Positions 43,804 to 52,963 of a stretch of 64,000 bases of DNA are shown here, piece by piece. The position numbers were made by a program, and so were the translations under genes. Source of the DNA: Alphaproteobacteria bacterium (GTDB lineage Bacteria; Pseudomonadota; Alphaproteobacteria; DSM-16000; Inquilinaceae); contig JANQIX010000026.1 of assembly GCA_028281925.1 (NCBI GenBank), forward strand, positions 1 through 64,000, given 5' to 3'. How positions within the stretch are numbered: the first letter of the stretch is position 1; every line of letters begins with the position of its first letter. The notes below the pieces were generated by a model. It ran no database searches. It saw only the letters and a list, made by a program, of their open reading frames with translations, and was not told where the DNA came from.

Positions 43804-45711
43804 CTATCGGTCCGTTCCCACCACGAGGCGGCGCGCCATCATGCGTCCGCCAAGCTCGAACACCGCGAACACCCCCAGGGCCGCCAGCGTCGTCGACCAC
43901 TCCGGCACCAGCGCCAGACCGGCGGGCAGAAGCCAGAGCGGCGCGGAGTATGGTCCCATCCCCAGCACGGAGCGGCCCGACAACAGGCTCGCCGCGGAAA
44001 GACAGAACAGCACACCGGTCAGCGCGGCCAGCACGATCTCTTCAATGCCACCCTGGGCCAGCATGCCTGGATAGATCAGGAAAAGCATCGGCAGGACATA
44101 GACCGTCGCGGCCAGCCGCACGGCCTGGCCGGCCACCTCCACCCAAGGCGCCTTCGCGATGGCCGCAGCCACAAACACCCCGACGCAGACCGGCGGCGTG
44201 ATCACCGACAGCGTGGCGTAGTAGAGCACGAAGAAGTGCACCACCAGCGGCTCAAGCCCCTGCTGGATCAGGGCCGGTGCGAATACGGCGGCCACCAGCA
44301 CATAAGCAGCAGAGGTCGGCAGGCCCATGCCGGCGATCAGGCACACCACGGCCATGATCGCGGCCACGGCAAAGATCTCACCGCCGGCCCCCTGCAGGAT
44401 CATGGTCGTGGCAGCCACGCCGAAGCCCGTGAGGTTCAAGACGCCGACGAAGACCTGGGCCGCGACCAGCAGCACGCCCACCGTGACCACGCCCCGCCCG
44501 CCATCGACCAGCGACCGCCAGAGGATCTGGGCCGCGCCGCGCCAGCCTCGGCCAGTGATCAACTGCACCGCGATGCTGGTGCCCATCATGCCGATCATGC
44601 CGTAGCAGGCGGTGAGCGCGATCGACCGCCCCTGCACGATGCCCAGCGCCAGGCCCAGGATCGCAGCAATGATCGGCGCCATGCGATGCCAGTTCAGCGC
44701 TTGGCGCCAATCCGGCAGCTCTTCGGCATCCACCTGGCCCAAGCTCCTGCGCTTGGCGACATGGTGCACGGTCATCAGAACGCTGAGATAGAAGAGGAAG
44801 GCCGGCAGCACGGCGGCCAGCGCGATCTCCCAATAGTTGATGTTCACAAGCTCGGCCATCACGAAGGCGGCCGTGCCCATGATCGGGGGCGCCAGCTGGC
44901 CGCCGGTCGAGGCCACGGCTTCGACCGCGCCGGCGAAGCTGTTGGGGTATCTGAGCCGCTTCATCAGCGGGATGGTGAAGTTGCCCGTGGTCGCCACGTT
45001 CGCCACGGTCGACCCGTTGATCGACCCGAACAAACCGGAGGCGATCGTCGCGATCTTGGCAGCCCCGCCGGTCGCCTTGCCGCCGGCCCGCGCCGACAGA
45101 TCATAGAAGGTCTGTCCAGCGCCAGTGTGCAGCAGCATGGCCCCGAACAGGACGAAGGCGGCCAGCGTGGTCGATGCGACGTTGACCAGCAGCCCCCACA
45201 GGCCACGGTCCGACAGATAGACCACCTCCGTCAGATAGCCGATATCGAAGCCGCGATGGCCGAAATCGCCGGGAATCCAGTGGCCCAGCAGCGCATAGGC
45301 CAGCGACAGTAGCACGATGCACGGAAACAGCAGGCTCTTGGTGACCCGGCGCGACAGCTCCAGCACGATCAGCACCGCCGCCCCGCCCAGCGCCATTTCG
45401 TGCGGCTGGGCCCAGGGCAGCTCGGTCATGATGCGATTGAAGTTGACGACGATGTAGACGCAAGCCGCGACCAGCACGGCGGCCATCACGACGTCTAACG
45501 CCAGACCCAACGGGCGCCATCGCTTCCCGGCGCCGAGCGGGAACATGACGAAGCCCAGAACGCCGATGACCGAAACGAAGATCGATCGCTGGATCAGGGA
45601 CTCAAAGGCCCCGAAAAAGGACGTGTAGAGGACGAAGAGGCCAAGCCCGCCGGCCAGGATCAGGGCGAGACGATCTCTGAGCGTCTTCGGTGTCTCGGTG
45701 GCGTCGGTCAC
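43804..45711 (-). CDS. TRAP transporter fused permease (TAXI type)
   Basis: A 635-residue protein with about 17 to 18 membrane segments, which is DctQ-like and DctM-like parts fused in one chain, as in TAXI-TRAP systems. Landmarks include GGKATGGAAKIATIASGLFGSING, TTGNFTIPLMKR and ASTGGQLAPPIMGTAAFVMAEL. The GTG at 45711 has AGGAGG 7 bases upstream; a GTG at 45735 is the alternative. It partners the TAXI receptor encoded just upstream, with a hairpin in the gap. Confidence 0.92.
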   Translation of the reverse strand: MTDATETPKTLRDRLALILAGGLGLFVLYTSFFGAFESLIQRSIFVSVIGVLGFVMFPLGAGKRWRPLGLALDVVMAAVLVAACVYIVVNFNRIMTELPWAQPHEMALGGAAVLIVLELSRRVTKSLLFPCIVLLSLAYALLGHWIPGDFGHRGFDIGYLTEVVYLSDRGLWGLLVNVASTTLAAFVLFGAMLLHTGAGQTFYDLSARAGGKATGGAAKIATIASGLFGSINGSTVANVATTGNFTIPLMKRLRYPNSFAGAVEAVASTGGQLAPPIMGTAAFVMAELVNINYWEIALAAVLPAFLFYLSVLMTVHHVAKRRSLGQVDAEELPDWRQALNWHRMAPIIAAILGLALGIVQGRSIALTACYGMIGMMGTSIAVQLITGRGWRGAAQILWRSLVDGGRGVVTVGVLLVAAQVFVGVLNLTGFGVAATTMILQGAGGEIFAVAAIMAVVCLIAGMGLPTSAAYVLVAAVFAPALIQQGLEPLVVHFFVLYYATLSVITPPVCVGVFVAAAIAKAPWVEVAGQAVRLAATVYVLPMLFLIYPGMLAQGGIEEIVLAALTGVLFCLSAASLLSGRSVLGMGPYSAPLWLLPAGLALVPEWSTTLAALGVFAVFELGGRMMARRLVVGTDR

Positions 45712-45792
45712 GGGAGCCACCTCCTGCACGAGCACGCATCGGCACGAGGGCGACGCGGCAGATTCAAGAAAAGAGAGGGACGGCGCCCCTGA

Positions 45793-45832
45793 GCCGCCGT
45801 CCCCGTGGTGCTAAACCGCTAGCGGGGGCGGC
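45793..45832 (-). terminator. Hairpin between TAXI receptor and permease genes
   Basis: GCCGCC-GT-CCCCG (45793-45805) can pair with CGGGGGCGGC (45823-45832) with a small bulge. No T-run is present. It probably tunes receptor/permease ratio. Confidence 0.4.
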
Positions 45833-46798
45833 CTAGCGAAGGCGGTCGGGAACGGTGTAACCGGCTTCCTCGTAATAGCGGATGGCACCGGGATGGAGCG
45901 GCGTCGTGGCGTAGTCCAGCGTCAGCTGGATCAGGTCGTTGTCGCCGATCGCCGGGAAGCCGGCCTGCTGGGCTTCCATGTCCTCCATCACCGCGCGGGT
46001 GATGTCATAGGCCGTCTGCTCGTCCATGTCGGGGCGTGCGGACACGGCGATCATGAAGCCCCAGGTCTGATAGGGACCGGTGTTCTCCATCTCCCCGCCC
46101 GGCATATCGACCAGAGAGAGCTCCGGCAGGTTCTCTTCGATCAGGGCGCGCTGTTCGTCGCTGATGCCCAGCACCTGGACAGGGGTGAAGGTCGCGATAT
46201 CGGTGGTCAGCGCGTCGAAGGCAGTCCCGACGGCGGACTTGATGAAACCGATTGCACGCCCGTCCTTGATGGCATCGGCCAGCTCGCCATTGGTGCCGCG
46301 CACCCAATCCGGCTCGATGCCGAACAGGCTCATGACCTGCAGCGACGTATCCTCGGTCGAAGATCCGCGCTGTCCGGGGCCGAAGGCCTCACCCGCCAGT
46401 TCGGAAATGTCGGTAATGCCCGAGTCCCGGCGCACGATCACGTTCTGGGGCGCCAGAGAATAGGCCCAGAGCAGCCGGGATTCGACCGCCTCCCCCTCGA
46501 ACGACTTCACGCCGTAATAGGCGTGATAGAGGGTGGACGTGGTGACCAGTCCGATATCGAGTTGCCCTCGTTCCATGCGGCGCAAGTTGTCGACGGTCGC
46601 ACCGGTTTCCACGACGGAAGCCTGATACCCTTCCAGCTCCGAAACGATGTTCGCAAGTGCTGCGAAGTAGGCGTAGTGCGCGGACTGGGCGTTGGTGGCG
46701 CCGAAGGCAAGCCGGGTCTGCGCATCGGCGGTGCCGCTGGCAAACACGGGCAGCGCGATGGCTGCAACGGCGGCAAGACGATAGCTGGATTTGAGCAT
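45833..46798 (-). CDS. TAXI-family TRAP solute receptor
   Basis: A 321-residue periplasmic receptor with a signal peptide (MLKSSYRLAAVAAIALPVFA, cleaved near ADA). LAFGATNAQSAHYAYFAALA, VETGATVDNLRRMERGQLDIGLV and RGSSTEDTSLQVMSLFGI are typical TAXI segments. The ATG at 46798 has GGGAGGT 10 bases upstream; the open frame continues upstream to 47005 without support. TAXI receptors bind glutamate-like or other organic acids. It is divergent from a LacI regulator with an operator-like palindrome in between. Confidence 0.9.
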   Translation of the reverse strand: MLKSSYRLAAVAAIALPVFASGTADAQTRLAFGATNAQSAHYAYFAALANIVSELEGYQASVVETGATVDNLRRMERGQLDIGLVTTSTLYHAYYGVKSFEGEAVESRLLWAYSLAPQNVIVRRDSGITDISELAGEAFGPGQRGSSTEDTSLQVMSLFGIEPDWVRGTNGELADAIKDGRAIGFIKSAVGTAFDALTTDIATFTPVQVLGISDEQRALIEENLPELSLVDMPGGEMENTGPYQTWGFMIAVSARPDMDEQTAYDITRAVMEDMEAQQAGFPAIGDNDLIQLTLDYATTPLHPGAIRYYEEAGYTVPDRLR

Positions 46799-46879
46799 GG
46801 ATCGGGTGACCTCCCTCGGTTTGCTTGGCCGTCGGCTGGGCACAAGGGAGCGCGCCCGGGTCCGACTTTGATGCGATAT

Positions 46880-46893
46880 TGCAATCGTTTGCA
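46880..46893. promoter_or_regulatory. LacI-type operator upstream of the TAXI-TRAP genes
   Basis: TGCAATCGTTTGCA, a 14-bp near-palindrome with a CG centre, lies 82 bases before the receptor ATG. Confidence 0.6.
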
Positions 46894-47099
46894 TTTGAGT
46901 CAAGCAAGAATCCCGAAAGAGGCGAAATTCCATTGGTGCAAACGCCCTGACATGATCCTGCGCTGCCCGGAAGGGCAATGGCTCAATCGACCGCAATTCA
47001 TTCATGTAATTGAATTTTTATTCGATCGCGGCACCCGCTGGGCAGAACGGGCATGCGTCAGCCATTAGGCGCCGAGGCAAAGAACGGCGACAGGGAGAT

Positions 47100-47113
47100 G
47101 ACGATCGTTTGCA
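47100..47113. promoter_or_regulatory. Second LacI-type half-site upstream of the regulator
   Basis: Repeats the 11-mer ATCGTTTGCAT of the site at 46880 exactly, but the left half is not symmetrical. It lies about 100 bases before the lacI-type start. Confidence 0.45.
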
Positions 47114-47213
47114 TCCAAATTCAAGAATGGGCACTCTGCAGCCCATCCCGCGGGAGCTGTGAAGCCGACACCCAACGGCTCGCCGCCCAGCCCCGCCGAT
47201 CCCGGGAGCCGAC

Positions 47214-48269
47214 GTGCCCACTGACTTCAAGCGCAAAGTGCCCCGCAAGCCCAAGATCGAGCGCTTCACCGCCGCCGATGTGGCCCGCGCAGCCGGCGTC
47301 TCGATCAGCGCGGTCTCCCGTGCCTTCACGCCGAATGCGAGCATCGCCAAGGCGACGAAGGCACGCGTTCTCAGTGCCGCGGACCGCCTGGGCTATCACC
47401 CCAACCCCTTGGCGCGGGGCCTGATCACGCAGCGATCCGGCATGGTCGCCCTGCTGATGACCGAGGTGACCAATCCGTTCTATCCGACGGTGCTCGAGAC
47501 CTTCGCGCGCGCGCTGTCCGACCGCGGCAAGCAGGTGATGCTGTTCACGCCGGCGGAGGATGAGCCGCTGGAATCGCTCTTGCCGCAGGCGATCAGCTAT
47601 GGCGTCGAAGGCGTGGTGATCACGTCGGCGACACTCAGTTCGAAGATGCAGGCGGCCTGTGCCAACGCACCGGTCCCGGTCGTCCTGTTCAACCGCACGC
47701 TCGACTGCGGCGAAGTCAGTGCCGTGTGTTGCGATAACGAGGCCGGCGGCCGCGCCATCGCCCAGTTCTTCGCCCAGCGCGGGCGCCGGCGCCCGGCCTT
47801 CGTCGCCGGCCTGCCCGGCGCGTCGACCAGCCTGCATCGTGAACGCGGTTTCATCGCGGGCGTCCTTGAAGCATCCCTGCCCGCCCCGATCCGTGTCGAA
47901 GGCCAGTTCACCTTCGATGGCGGCATGCAGGCCGCGGCAGAGCTGCTGGCAATGGACCAGCCTCCCGACGCCATCTTCGCGGCCAACGACATCATGGCAC
48001 TGGGGGTGCTCGACGGCATTCGCCGCGTGGGTGGCCTGGGTGTGCCCGACGACATCTGGGTCGTGGGCTTCGACGACATCGCGGCAGCGGCCTGGCCCAG
48101 TTTCGATCTGACAACGTTCCGCCAGCCGATCAACCGCATGATCGCGGAAACCTTGCGCCTGCTCGACTCCGCCGAGACCGGTGCGACGGCCCTGCCCAGC
48201 ACCGTTCTGGTGCCGGGACGGCTGATCGAGCGCGGATCGACGGGCGCCCCCCTTCCCCTAACGCCATGA
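47214..48269 (+). CDS. LacI-family regulator of the TAXI-TRAP/aldolase locus
   Basis: A 351-residue repressor. HTH: FTAADVARAAGVSISAVSRAF; hinge and sensor: LGYHPNPLARGLITQRSGMV, then IFAANDIMALGVLDGI and VVGFDDIAAAAWPSFDLTTF. The GTG at 47214 has GGGAG 5 bases upstream. It is co-transcribed with the aldolase gene (ATGA overlap) and divergent from the TAXI genes. Its HTH and hinge resemble those of the LacI gene at 36 kb, which hints at related operators. Confidence 0.9.
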   Translation: MPTDFKRKVPRKPKIERFTAADVARAAGVSISAVSRAFTPNASIAKATKARVLSAADRLGYHPNPLARGLITQRSGMVALLMTEVTNPFYPTVLETFARALSDRGKQVMLFTPAEDEPLESLLPQAISYGVEGVVITSATLSSKMQAACANAPVPVVLFNRTLDCGEVSAVCCDNEAGGRAIAQFFAQRGRRRPAFVAGLPGASTSLHRERGFIAGVLEASLPAPIRVEGQFTFDGGMQAAAELLAMDQPPDAIFAANDIMALGVLDGIRRVGGLGVPDDIWVVGFDDIAAAAWPSFDLTTFRQPINRMIAETLRLLDSAETGATALPSTVLVPGRLIERGSTGAPLPLTP

Positions 48270-49054
48270 AGGATCAACACGGTATGGACCGCATCGCCAG
48301 TTTCCGCCAACGCCTGCGCCGGCGCGACCGTATCGTCGGCACGTTCTTCAAGACGCCGTCTTCGATGCTGGCTGAGATCCTGAGCGGAACTTCGCTGGAT
48401 ACGGTGTGCATCGACGCCGAACACGCCCCGTTCGACCGCTTGGCCATCGACCAGTGCGTGGCGGTCTTCCGGCTGCACGACATGCCGCACCTGGTGCGTG
48501 TGCCCTCCCCTCAGCCGGACACCATCCTGTCGGCGCTGGACAGCGGCGCCACCGGAGTTGTCGTGCCCCATATCCGCAGTGCCGCCGAGGCCGAAGCCGT
48601 GGCCAAAGCCGCTCATTTCGGGCCCGGCGGGCGCGGCTATGCGGGATCGACCCGGGCAGCGGAGTTTGGTGGACGGTCCATCGCGGCACACCGCCAGGAC
48701 AGCGCCGCGACGACTGTTGTGATCGCGATGCTGGAGGATAAGGAGGTGCTGGATGCGGTCGACGAGATCATGGCAGTCGACGGCGTCGATGCCTTCTTCC
48801 TTGGCCGCATCGACCTGACCGTGGCACTCGGTGCCACCTCGCCGGACGCGCCGGAGGTGGTGGAGGCCGTCGACCTGATCGTCGCAAAAGCGCGCGAGGC
48901 AGGGCGCACCATCGGCATGTTCACCCCGACGCCGGCCGAGGCGGTCCAGTGGGAGGCGAAGGGCGCCAGCTTCTTCCTGCTGGGCTCGGAGCACGCCTTC
49001 ATCAAGGCCGGCGCCAATGCGCTGGTGAGCGCGTTTCAAGGCGCATCCGCCTAG
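48266..49054 (+). CDS. HpcH/HpaI-family class II aldolase
   Basis: A 262-residue aldolase. GTFFKTPSSMLAEIL, TVCIDAEHAPFDRLAID (metal Glu), VRVPSPQPDTILSALDSGATGVVVPHI and GPGGRGYAGSTRA are the active-site landmarks of 2-keto-3-deoxy sugar-acid aldolases. It would split the keto-deoxy intermediate into pyruvate and an aldehyde. It starts inside the lacI stop (ATGA); a second ATG at 48284 is possible. Together with the lactonase, SDR and HisD-like genes it suggests a sugar-acid pathway (inference). Confidence 0.88.
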   Translation: MKDQHGMDRIASFRQRLRRRDRIVGTFFKTPSSMLAEILSGTSLDTVCIDAEHAPFDRLAIDQCVAVFRLHDMPHLVRVPSPQPDTILSALDSGATGVVVPHIRSAAEAEAVAKAAHFGPGGRGYAGSTRAAEFGGRSIAAHRQDSAATTVVIAMLEDKEVLDAVDEIMAVDGVDAFFLGRIDLTVALGATSPDAPEVVEAVDLIVAKAREAGRTIGMFTPTPAEAVQWEAKGASFFLLGSEHAFIKAGANALVSAFQGASA

Positions 49055-49416
49055 ACCAGTGCCGATGCCCACCGGGCGCTCTAGTGACATTTGACGGCCG
49101 GGCGCTTTAGACACCCGCACGCATTGCCGCCCCTTTCGTGCGCCGGCGTCGGCATCAGGCCGCCTGAGATGCTTGCTTAGGGATCGTAAGCAGATTATCG
49201 TTGTGTACGAATTGTATACGGACGACTGCCCATGGCCTTGAGGGCGTTTGTTCCCCACCTGCCACGCCGCATCTCCCATGCCCGGTCACCCTGCCGCCTT
49301 GCGGTCAACGGATCTTCTGGGCGTTTCGATCGCAGCGGCAGTGTCCATGCGCGCTACGCGTGGTGGGCCCAAGTCACCCCCTTAACCCACAACACAATGC
49401 CAAAGGGAGGCGTTCA
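49055..49416. other. Intergenic region upstream of the binding-protein gene
   Basis: A gap of 362 bases. Apart from the operator-like site at 49201-49220 no gene or RNA feature was recognised. The frame of the binding protein extends upstream through part of it, but the signal peptide begins at 49417. Confidence 0.4.
49201..49220. promoter_or_regulatory. GntR-type operator, site 1
   Basis: TTGTGTACGAATTGTATACG. It matches the site at 52026-52045 in 19 of 20 bases. The GTATAC / GTGTAC halves are of the kind bound by FCD-domain GntR regulators. Confidence 0.75.
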
Positions 49417-51096
49417 ATGAACCGAGACATTCATCCCGCAATCCCCAAGCTGAAGCGGCAGCTTTCCGAAGGACGGCTGGATCGCCGCGAGTTTTTGCGA
49501 ACTTCGACCCTTCTGGGACTGTCCGCGACGGCGGCATACGCCTTCGTCGGCAAGGTCACGGGACAGCCGTTCGTGCAGCCCGCCCGCGCACAGGCGGCGC
49601 CCGGTGGCACTTTGCGTATCGCCATGCGGGTAAAGGAAGTGGCGACGCCGCACACCTTTGCCTGGGCGGAGCAGAGCAACATCACCCGTCAGGTCTGCCA
49701 GTACCTGTCGCGAACCGGCCACGACAACGTTACCCGGCCACACCTCTTGGACCGGTGGGAGGCCAGTGACGATCTGCGGACCTGGACCTTGCATCTGCGC
49801 CAGGGTGTCAAATGGCACAACGGCCGCGATTTTGTGGCGGACGACGTCATCTGGAATTTCGAGCATGTCCTGGATGCCGAGACCGGATCTTCGGTAATCG
49901 GGCTGATGCAGGGATACATGCTTGAGGAATTCGAGACCGGCGAGACGGACGACGACGGCAACCCGGTGATGTCGACGCGGCTGTGGGACGCCAATGCGAT
50001 CGAGAAGGTGGACGACTTCACGGTCCGCCTGAACGCCAAGGTGCCGCAGCTGGCGGTGCCGGAGCACCTGTTCCACTACCCGTTCCCGATCCTGGACCCG
50101 GAGGAAGGCGGCAATTTCGGCGCCGGCTCCAACGGCACGGGGCCGTTCGAACTGGTCGAGCACCAGGTGGGCGTGAAGTCCGTCTTCAGGGCACGCAGCG
50201 ACTATTGGGGTGACGGCCCCCTTCTTGAGGAACTGCAGTTCATCGACCTGGGCGACGACGCTTCGGCCACCATCGGGGCGATGGCGTCCCAGCAGGTGGA
50301 CGGCATGTATATCGCCGACGTCACCCAGTTGGACGCGCTGCAGGCCTTCCCGCATCTGACGATGTACGAGGTGACCACGGCCGAGACGGCAGTGGTGCGC
50401 GGCAAGGTCACGGAGCCGCCTTTCGACGACCCGCGGGTGCGCATGGCGCTGAAGCTCGCCGTCGATCCGCAGAAGACGCTCGATCTGGCGCTGCGCGGCC
50501 GCGGCGTGCCGGCGGAGCACCATCATGTCTGCCCGGTTCACCCAGAGTATGCCGAACTGCCCGCCCTTGAGCGCGACGTGGAACGGGCCAAGAGCCTGTT
50601 GGCCGAGGCCGGATTCCCGGATGGGCTGGAGCTGAACATCGCCTGCCCGACCGACCCGTCGTGGCAGGTCTCCGCCGTGCAAGCCATGGTGGAGCAGTGG
50701 CGCGAGGCCAACATCCAGGTCAACATGGACGTCATGCCCGGCGCCCAATTCTGGGATGTCTGGGACAAGGTGCCGTTCGGCTATACCATCTGGTACCATC
50801 GCCCGCTCGGCGTCATGGCGCTGGGGCTCGCCTACCGGTCCGGCGTTCCGTGGAACGAGTCGAGCTATTCGAACCCCGAGTTCGACCGGCTGCTGACCGA
50901 GGCGGAAGGCATCCTGGATGTCGACCAGCGCCGCGAGGTGATGGCCCAGATCGAAGCGCTGTTCCAGGAAGACGGCCCGATCACGCAGCCCTTCTGGCGC
51001 TCCATCTTCACCTTCTACGATAGTCGGGTGCAAGGCTTTGCGATGCATCCCACCAACTACATCTTCGGTGAGGAGCTGAGTATCGAAGCGGCCTGA
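49417..51096 (+). CDS. Orphan ABC-type peptide/nickel-family substrate-binding protein
   Basis: A 559-residue family-5 solute receptor. A twin-arginine signal (DRREFLRTSTLLGLSATAAY) precedes the binding domains; WTLHLRQGVKWHNGRDFVADDV is the family signature. The ATG at 49417 has GGGAGG 6 bases upstream. Family members bind oligopeptides, nickel, or other small compounds. No permease or ATPase genes follow, so it must work with a transporter encoded elsewhere or act as a sensor. An operator identical in type to the one before the dapA-like gene lies upstream. Confidence 0.88.
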   Translation: MNRDIHPAIPKLKRQLSEGRLDRREFLRTSTLLGLSATAAYAFVGKVTGQPFVQPARAQAAPGGTLRIAMRVKEVATPHTFAWAEQSNITRQVCQYLSRTGHDNVTRPHLLDRWEASDDLRTWTLHLRQGVKWHNGRDFVADDVIWNFEHVLDAETGSSVIGLMQGYMLEEFETGETDDDGNPVMSTRLWDANAIEKVDDFTVRLNAKVPQLAVPEHLFHYPFPILDPEEGGNFGAGSNGTGPFELVEHQVGVKSVFRARSDYWGDGPLLEELQFIDLGDDASATIGAMASQQVDGMYIADVTQLDALQAFPHLTMYEVTTAETAVVRGKVTEPPFDDPRVRMALKLAVDPQKTLDLALRGRGVPAEHHHVCPVHPEYAELPALERDVERAKSLLAEAGFPDGLELNIACPTDPSWQVSAVQAMVEQWREANIQVNMDVMPGAQFWDVWDKVPFGYTIWYHRPLGVMALGLAYRSGVPWNESSYSNPEFDRLLTEAEGILDVDQRREVMAQIEALFQEDGPITQPFWRSIFTFYDSRVQGFAMHPTNYIFGEELSIEAA

Positions 51097-51281
51097 CCGT
51101 CTCCGGACCTTACGGGTGCATGGCCGGCCGGATGGACCGGGCCGGCCACGCGCCTCTTCGCCCCCGTCTTGCAGCGCCCTGGTGATCGCCGGTAGACAGG
51201 CCGGCGCGCCACCCGGTCGCCCTGTCATGGCCGGAGGCGCGGTGCGGGCGCAGGCCCATAAGCGGAACCGGGCACGAGAGC

Positions 51282-51968
51282 ATGGCGAGTAACAGCAAGG
51301 ACCGGCTCTATGCCGATCTGAAGCGCAAGATTCTGACCCTGGACCTGGAACCGGGCACCAGTCTCGATGAGACGAGGCTGAGCGCCGAATACGGCATCTC
51401 CCGCACTCCGCTGCGCGACGTGTTCAGACAGCTGGCCGGCGAAGGCTACATTGAGATCCGCGACAATCGCGGCACCTTCGTCTCGCCCATGAACCACAAG
51501 ACCATGCGGGACTTCTTCCTGACCGCACCGCTGATCTATGCATCCGTGGCGCGGCTGGCGGCGCAGAACGCCCGGCCGGAGCAGATCGCCCGGCTGCGTG
51601 AGGTCCAGCAGTCCTTTCGCCAGGCGGTCGAGACCGACAGTGTGGAGGACATGATCTTCTGGAATGACGGCTTCCACTTCACCATCGGCGAGATGGCCGA
51701 CAACCAGTTCCTGATGCCCAGCCTGCAGCGCCTGCTGATCGACCATGCGCGGATCGGCCAGACCTTCTGGCGGGCCCACAACGACGACATGGCCGACCGC
51801 ATCCGGCAGGCGGCCGACCAGCACGACCGGTTCATCGCGCTGATCGAGGCTCGGGACGAAGCCGGCGTCGTCGCCCTGACGCTGGAGCACTGGTCGCTGT
51901 CCCGCGACCATATGGAGCTGTTCGTGCGCCCCGACCCGCTGCCGATCAGTCTGGACGAGTCCGCCTGA
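51282..51968 (+). CDS. GntR-family (FCD domain) regulator
   Basis: A 228-residue regulator. The winged helix is LYADLKRKILTLDLEPGTSLDE and EYGISRTPLRDVFRQLAGEGYIEI. The C-terminal all-alpha FCD domain retains metal-ligand positions (NDGFHFTIGEMADN, ADQHDRFIALIEA). It lies between the receptor gene and the dapA-like gene, each preceded by the same operator-like sequence, so it is the natural candidate regulator of both. Confidence 0.9.
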   Translation: MASNSKDRLYADLKRKILTLDLEPGTSLDETRLSAEYGISRTPLRDVFRQLAGEGYIEIRDNRGTFVSPMNHKTMRDFFLTAPLIYASVARLAAQNARPEQIARLREVQQSFRQAVETDSVEDMIFWNDGFHFTIGEMADNQFLMPSLQRLLIDHARIGQTFWRAHNDDMADRIRQAADQHDRFIALIEARDEAGVVALTLEHWSLSRDHMELFVRPDPLPISLDESA

Positions 51969-52025
51969 CTGCCGGTTCCGGTCACGTCACGCCGCAGCGC
52001 TTGCGCCGAATACGCACCGGCAGTA

Positions 52026-52045
52026 TTGTGTACGAAATGTATACG
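52026..52045. promoter_or_regulatory. GntR-type operator, site 2
   Basis: TTGTGTACGAAATGTATACG lies just before the dapA-like ATG at 52055. A repressor here would block translation initiation or transcription directly. It differs from site 1 at one base. Confidence 0.75.
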
Positions 52046-52054
52046 AGATCTGCC

Positions 52055-52963
52055 ATGCGCTTCGAGGGCATCTATACGCCCGTCGTCACCCCCCATTCTG
52101 ACGACCATTCCATTGACCGGGACAGGTTCGCCGAAGTCATCGAGCATCTGATCGCTGCCGACATTCATGGCGTGATCGTCGCCGGGACGACCGGCGAGTA
52201 TTACGCCCAGACGGCTGAGGAACGCCTGGCGCTGATGCGCCTCGCCAAGGACGTCATCAAGGACAGGCTGCCCCTGATCGTCGGCACCGGGGCGACGCGC
52301 ACCGAAGACTCCATCGGCTTTGCCGAAGCGGCCAAAGCGGCGGGCGCCGACGCGCTGCTGGTCACCACCCCGCCCTACGCCCAGCCGACGGGGCGGGAGA
52401 ATGCGCTGCACGCACTGGCCATCGACCGCGCGGCCAATCTGCCGATCATGCTCTACAACTATCCGGGCCGCATGGCCGCGGCCATGGACGAGGACTACCT
52501 CGACCGCATCGGCCGCAGCCCCAACTTCTGTGCGATCAAAGAGAGCTCAGGCGACATCAACCGCGTCCACCTGCTGGCGCGGGACTATCCGCATATCCAG
52601 CTCTCTTGCGGAATGGACGACCAGGCGCTGGAGTTCTTCGCCTGGGGCGCGCGGAGCTGGGTATGCGCCGGGTCCAACTTCGCGGCCGACGCGCATATCG
52701 CGCTCTGGCGCGCCTGCGCCGTGAACGGCGATTTCGCCAAGGGCCGGCGCATCATGTCGGCCATGCTGCCGCTCATGCGCGTCCTGGAACAGGGCGGCAA
52801 GTTCGTTCAGTGCATCAAGCATGGGCTGGCCTTGCGCGGCCTTCCGGTTGGCCCGCCGCGCCGGCCGCTGCAGCCGCTCAACAAGGAAGAGAAGCGCGCG
52901 CTTGCCGAAACCGTGAAGGTGATGGACGCGGCCATTGCGAAGATCGAGGCGGAGGCTGAGTGA
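52055..52963 (+). CDS. DapA-family lyase/deaminase
   Basis: A 302-residue class I aldolase-fold protein. GTTGEYYAQTAEERLAL, YNYPGRM (Tyr) and CAIKESSGDINRV (Schiff-base Lys) mark the dihydrodipicolinate synthase superfamily. The ATG at 52055 starts the barrel; the ATG at 52037 lies inside the operator. In an operon with an aldehyde dehydrogenase and an FAD amine/amino-acid oxidase it is more likely a catabolic lyase or a pyrroline-hydroxycarboxylate deaminase than a lysine-synthesis enzyme (inference). The stop overlaps the next ATG. Confidence 0.85.
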   Translation: MRFEGIYTPVVTPHSDDHSIDRDRFAEVIEHLIAADIHGVIVAGTTGEYYAQTAEERLALMRLAKDVIKDRLPLIVGTGATRTEDSIGFAEAAKAAGADALLVTTPPYAQPTGRENALHALAIDRAANLPIMLYNYPGRMAAAMDEDYLDRIGRSPNFCAIKESSGDINRVHLLARDYPHIQLSCGMDDQALEFFAWGARSWVCAGSNFAADAHIALWRACAVNGDFAKGRRIMSAMLPLMRVLEQGGKFVQCIKHGLALRGLPVGPPRRPLQPLNKEEKRALAETVKVMDAAIAKIEAEAE

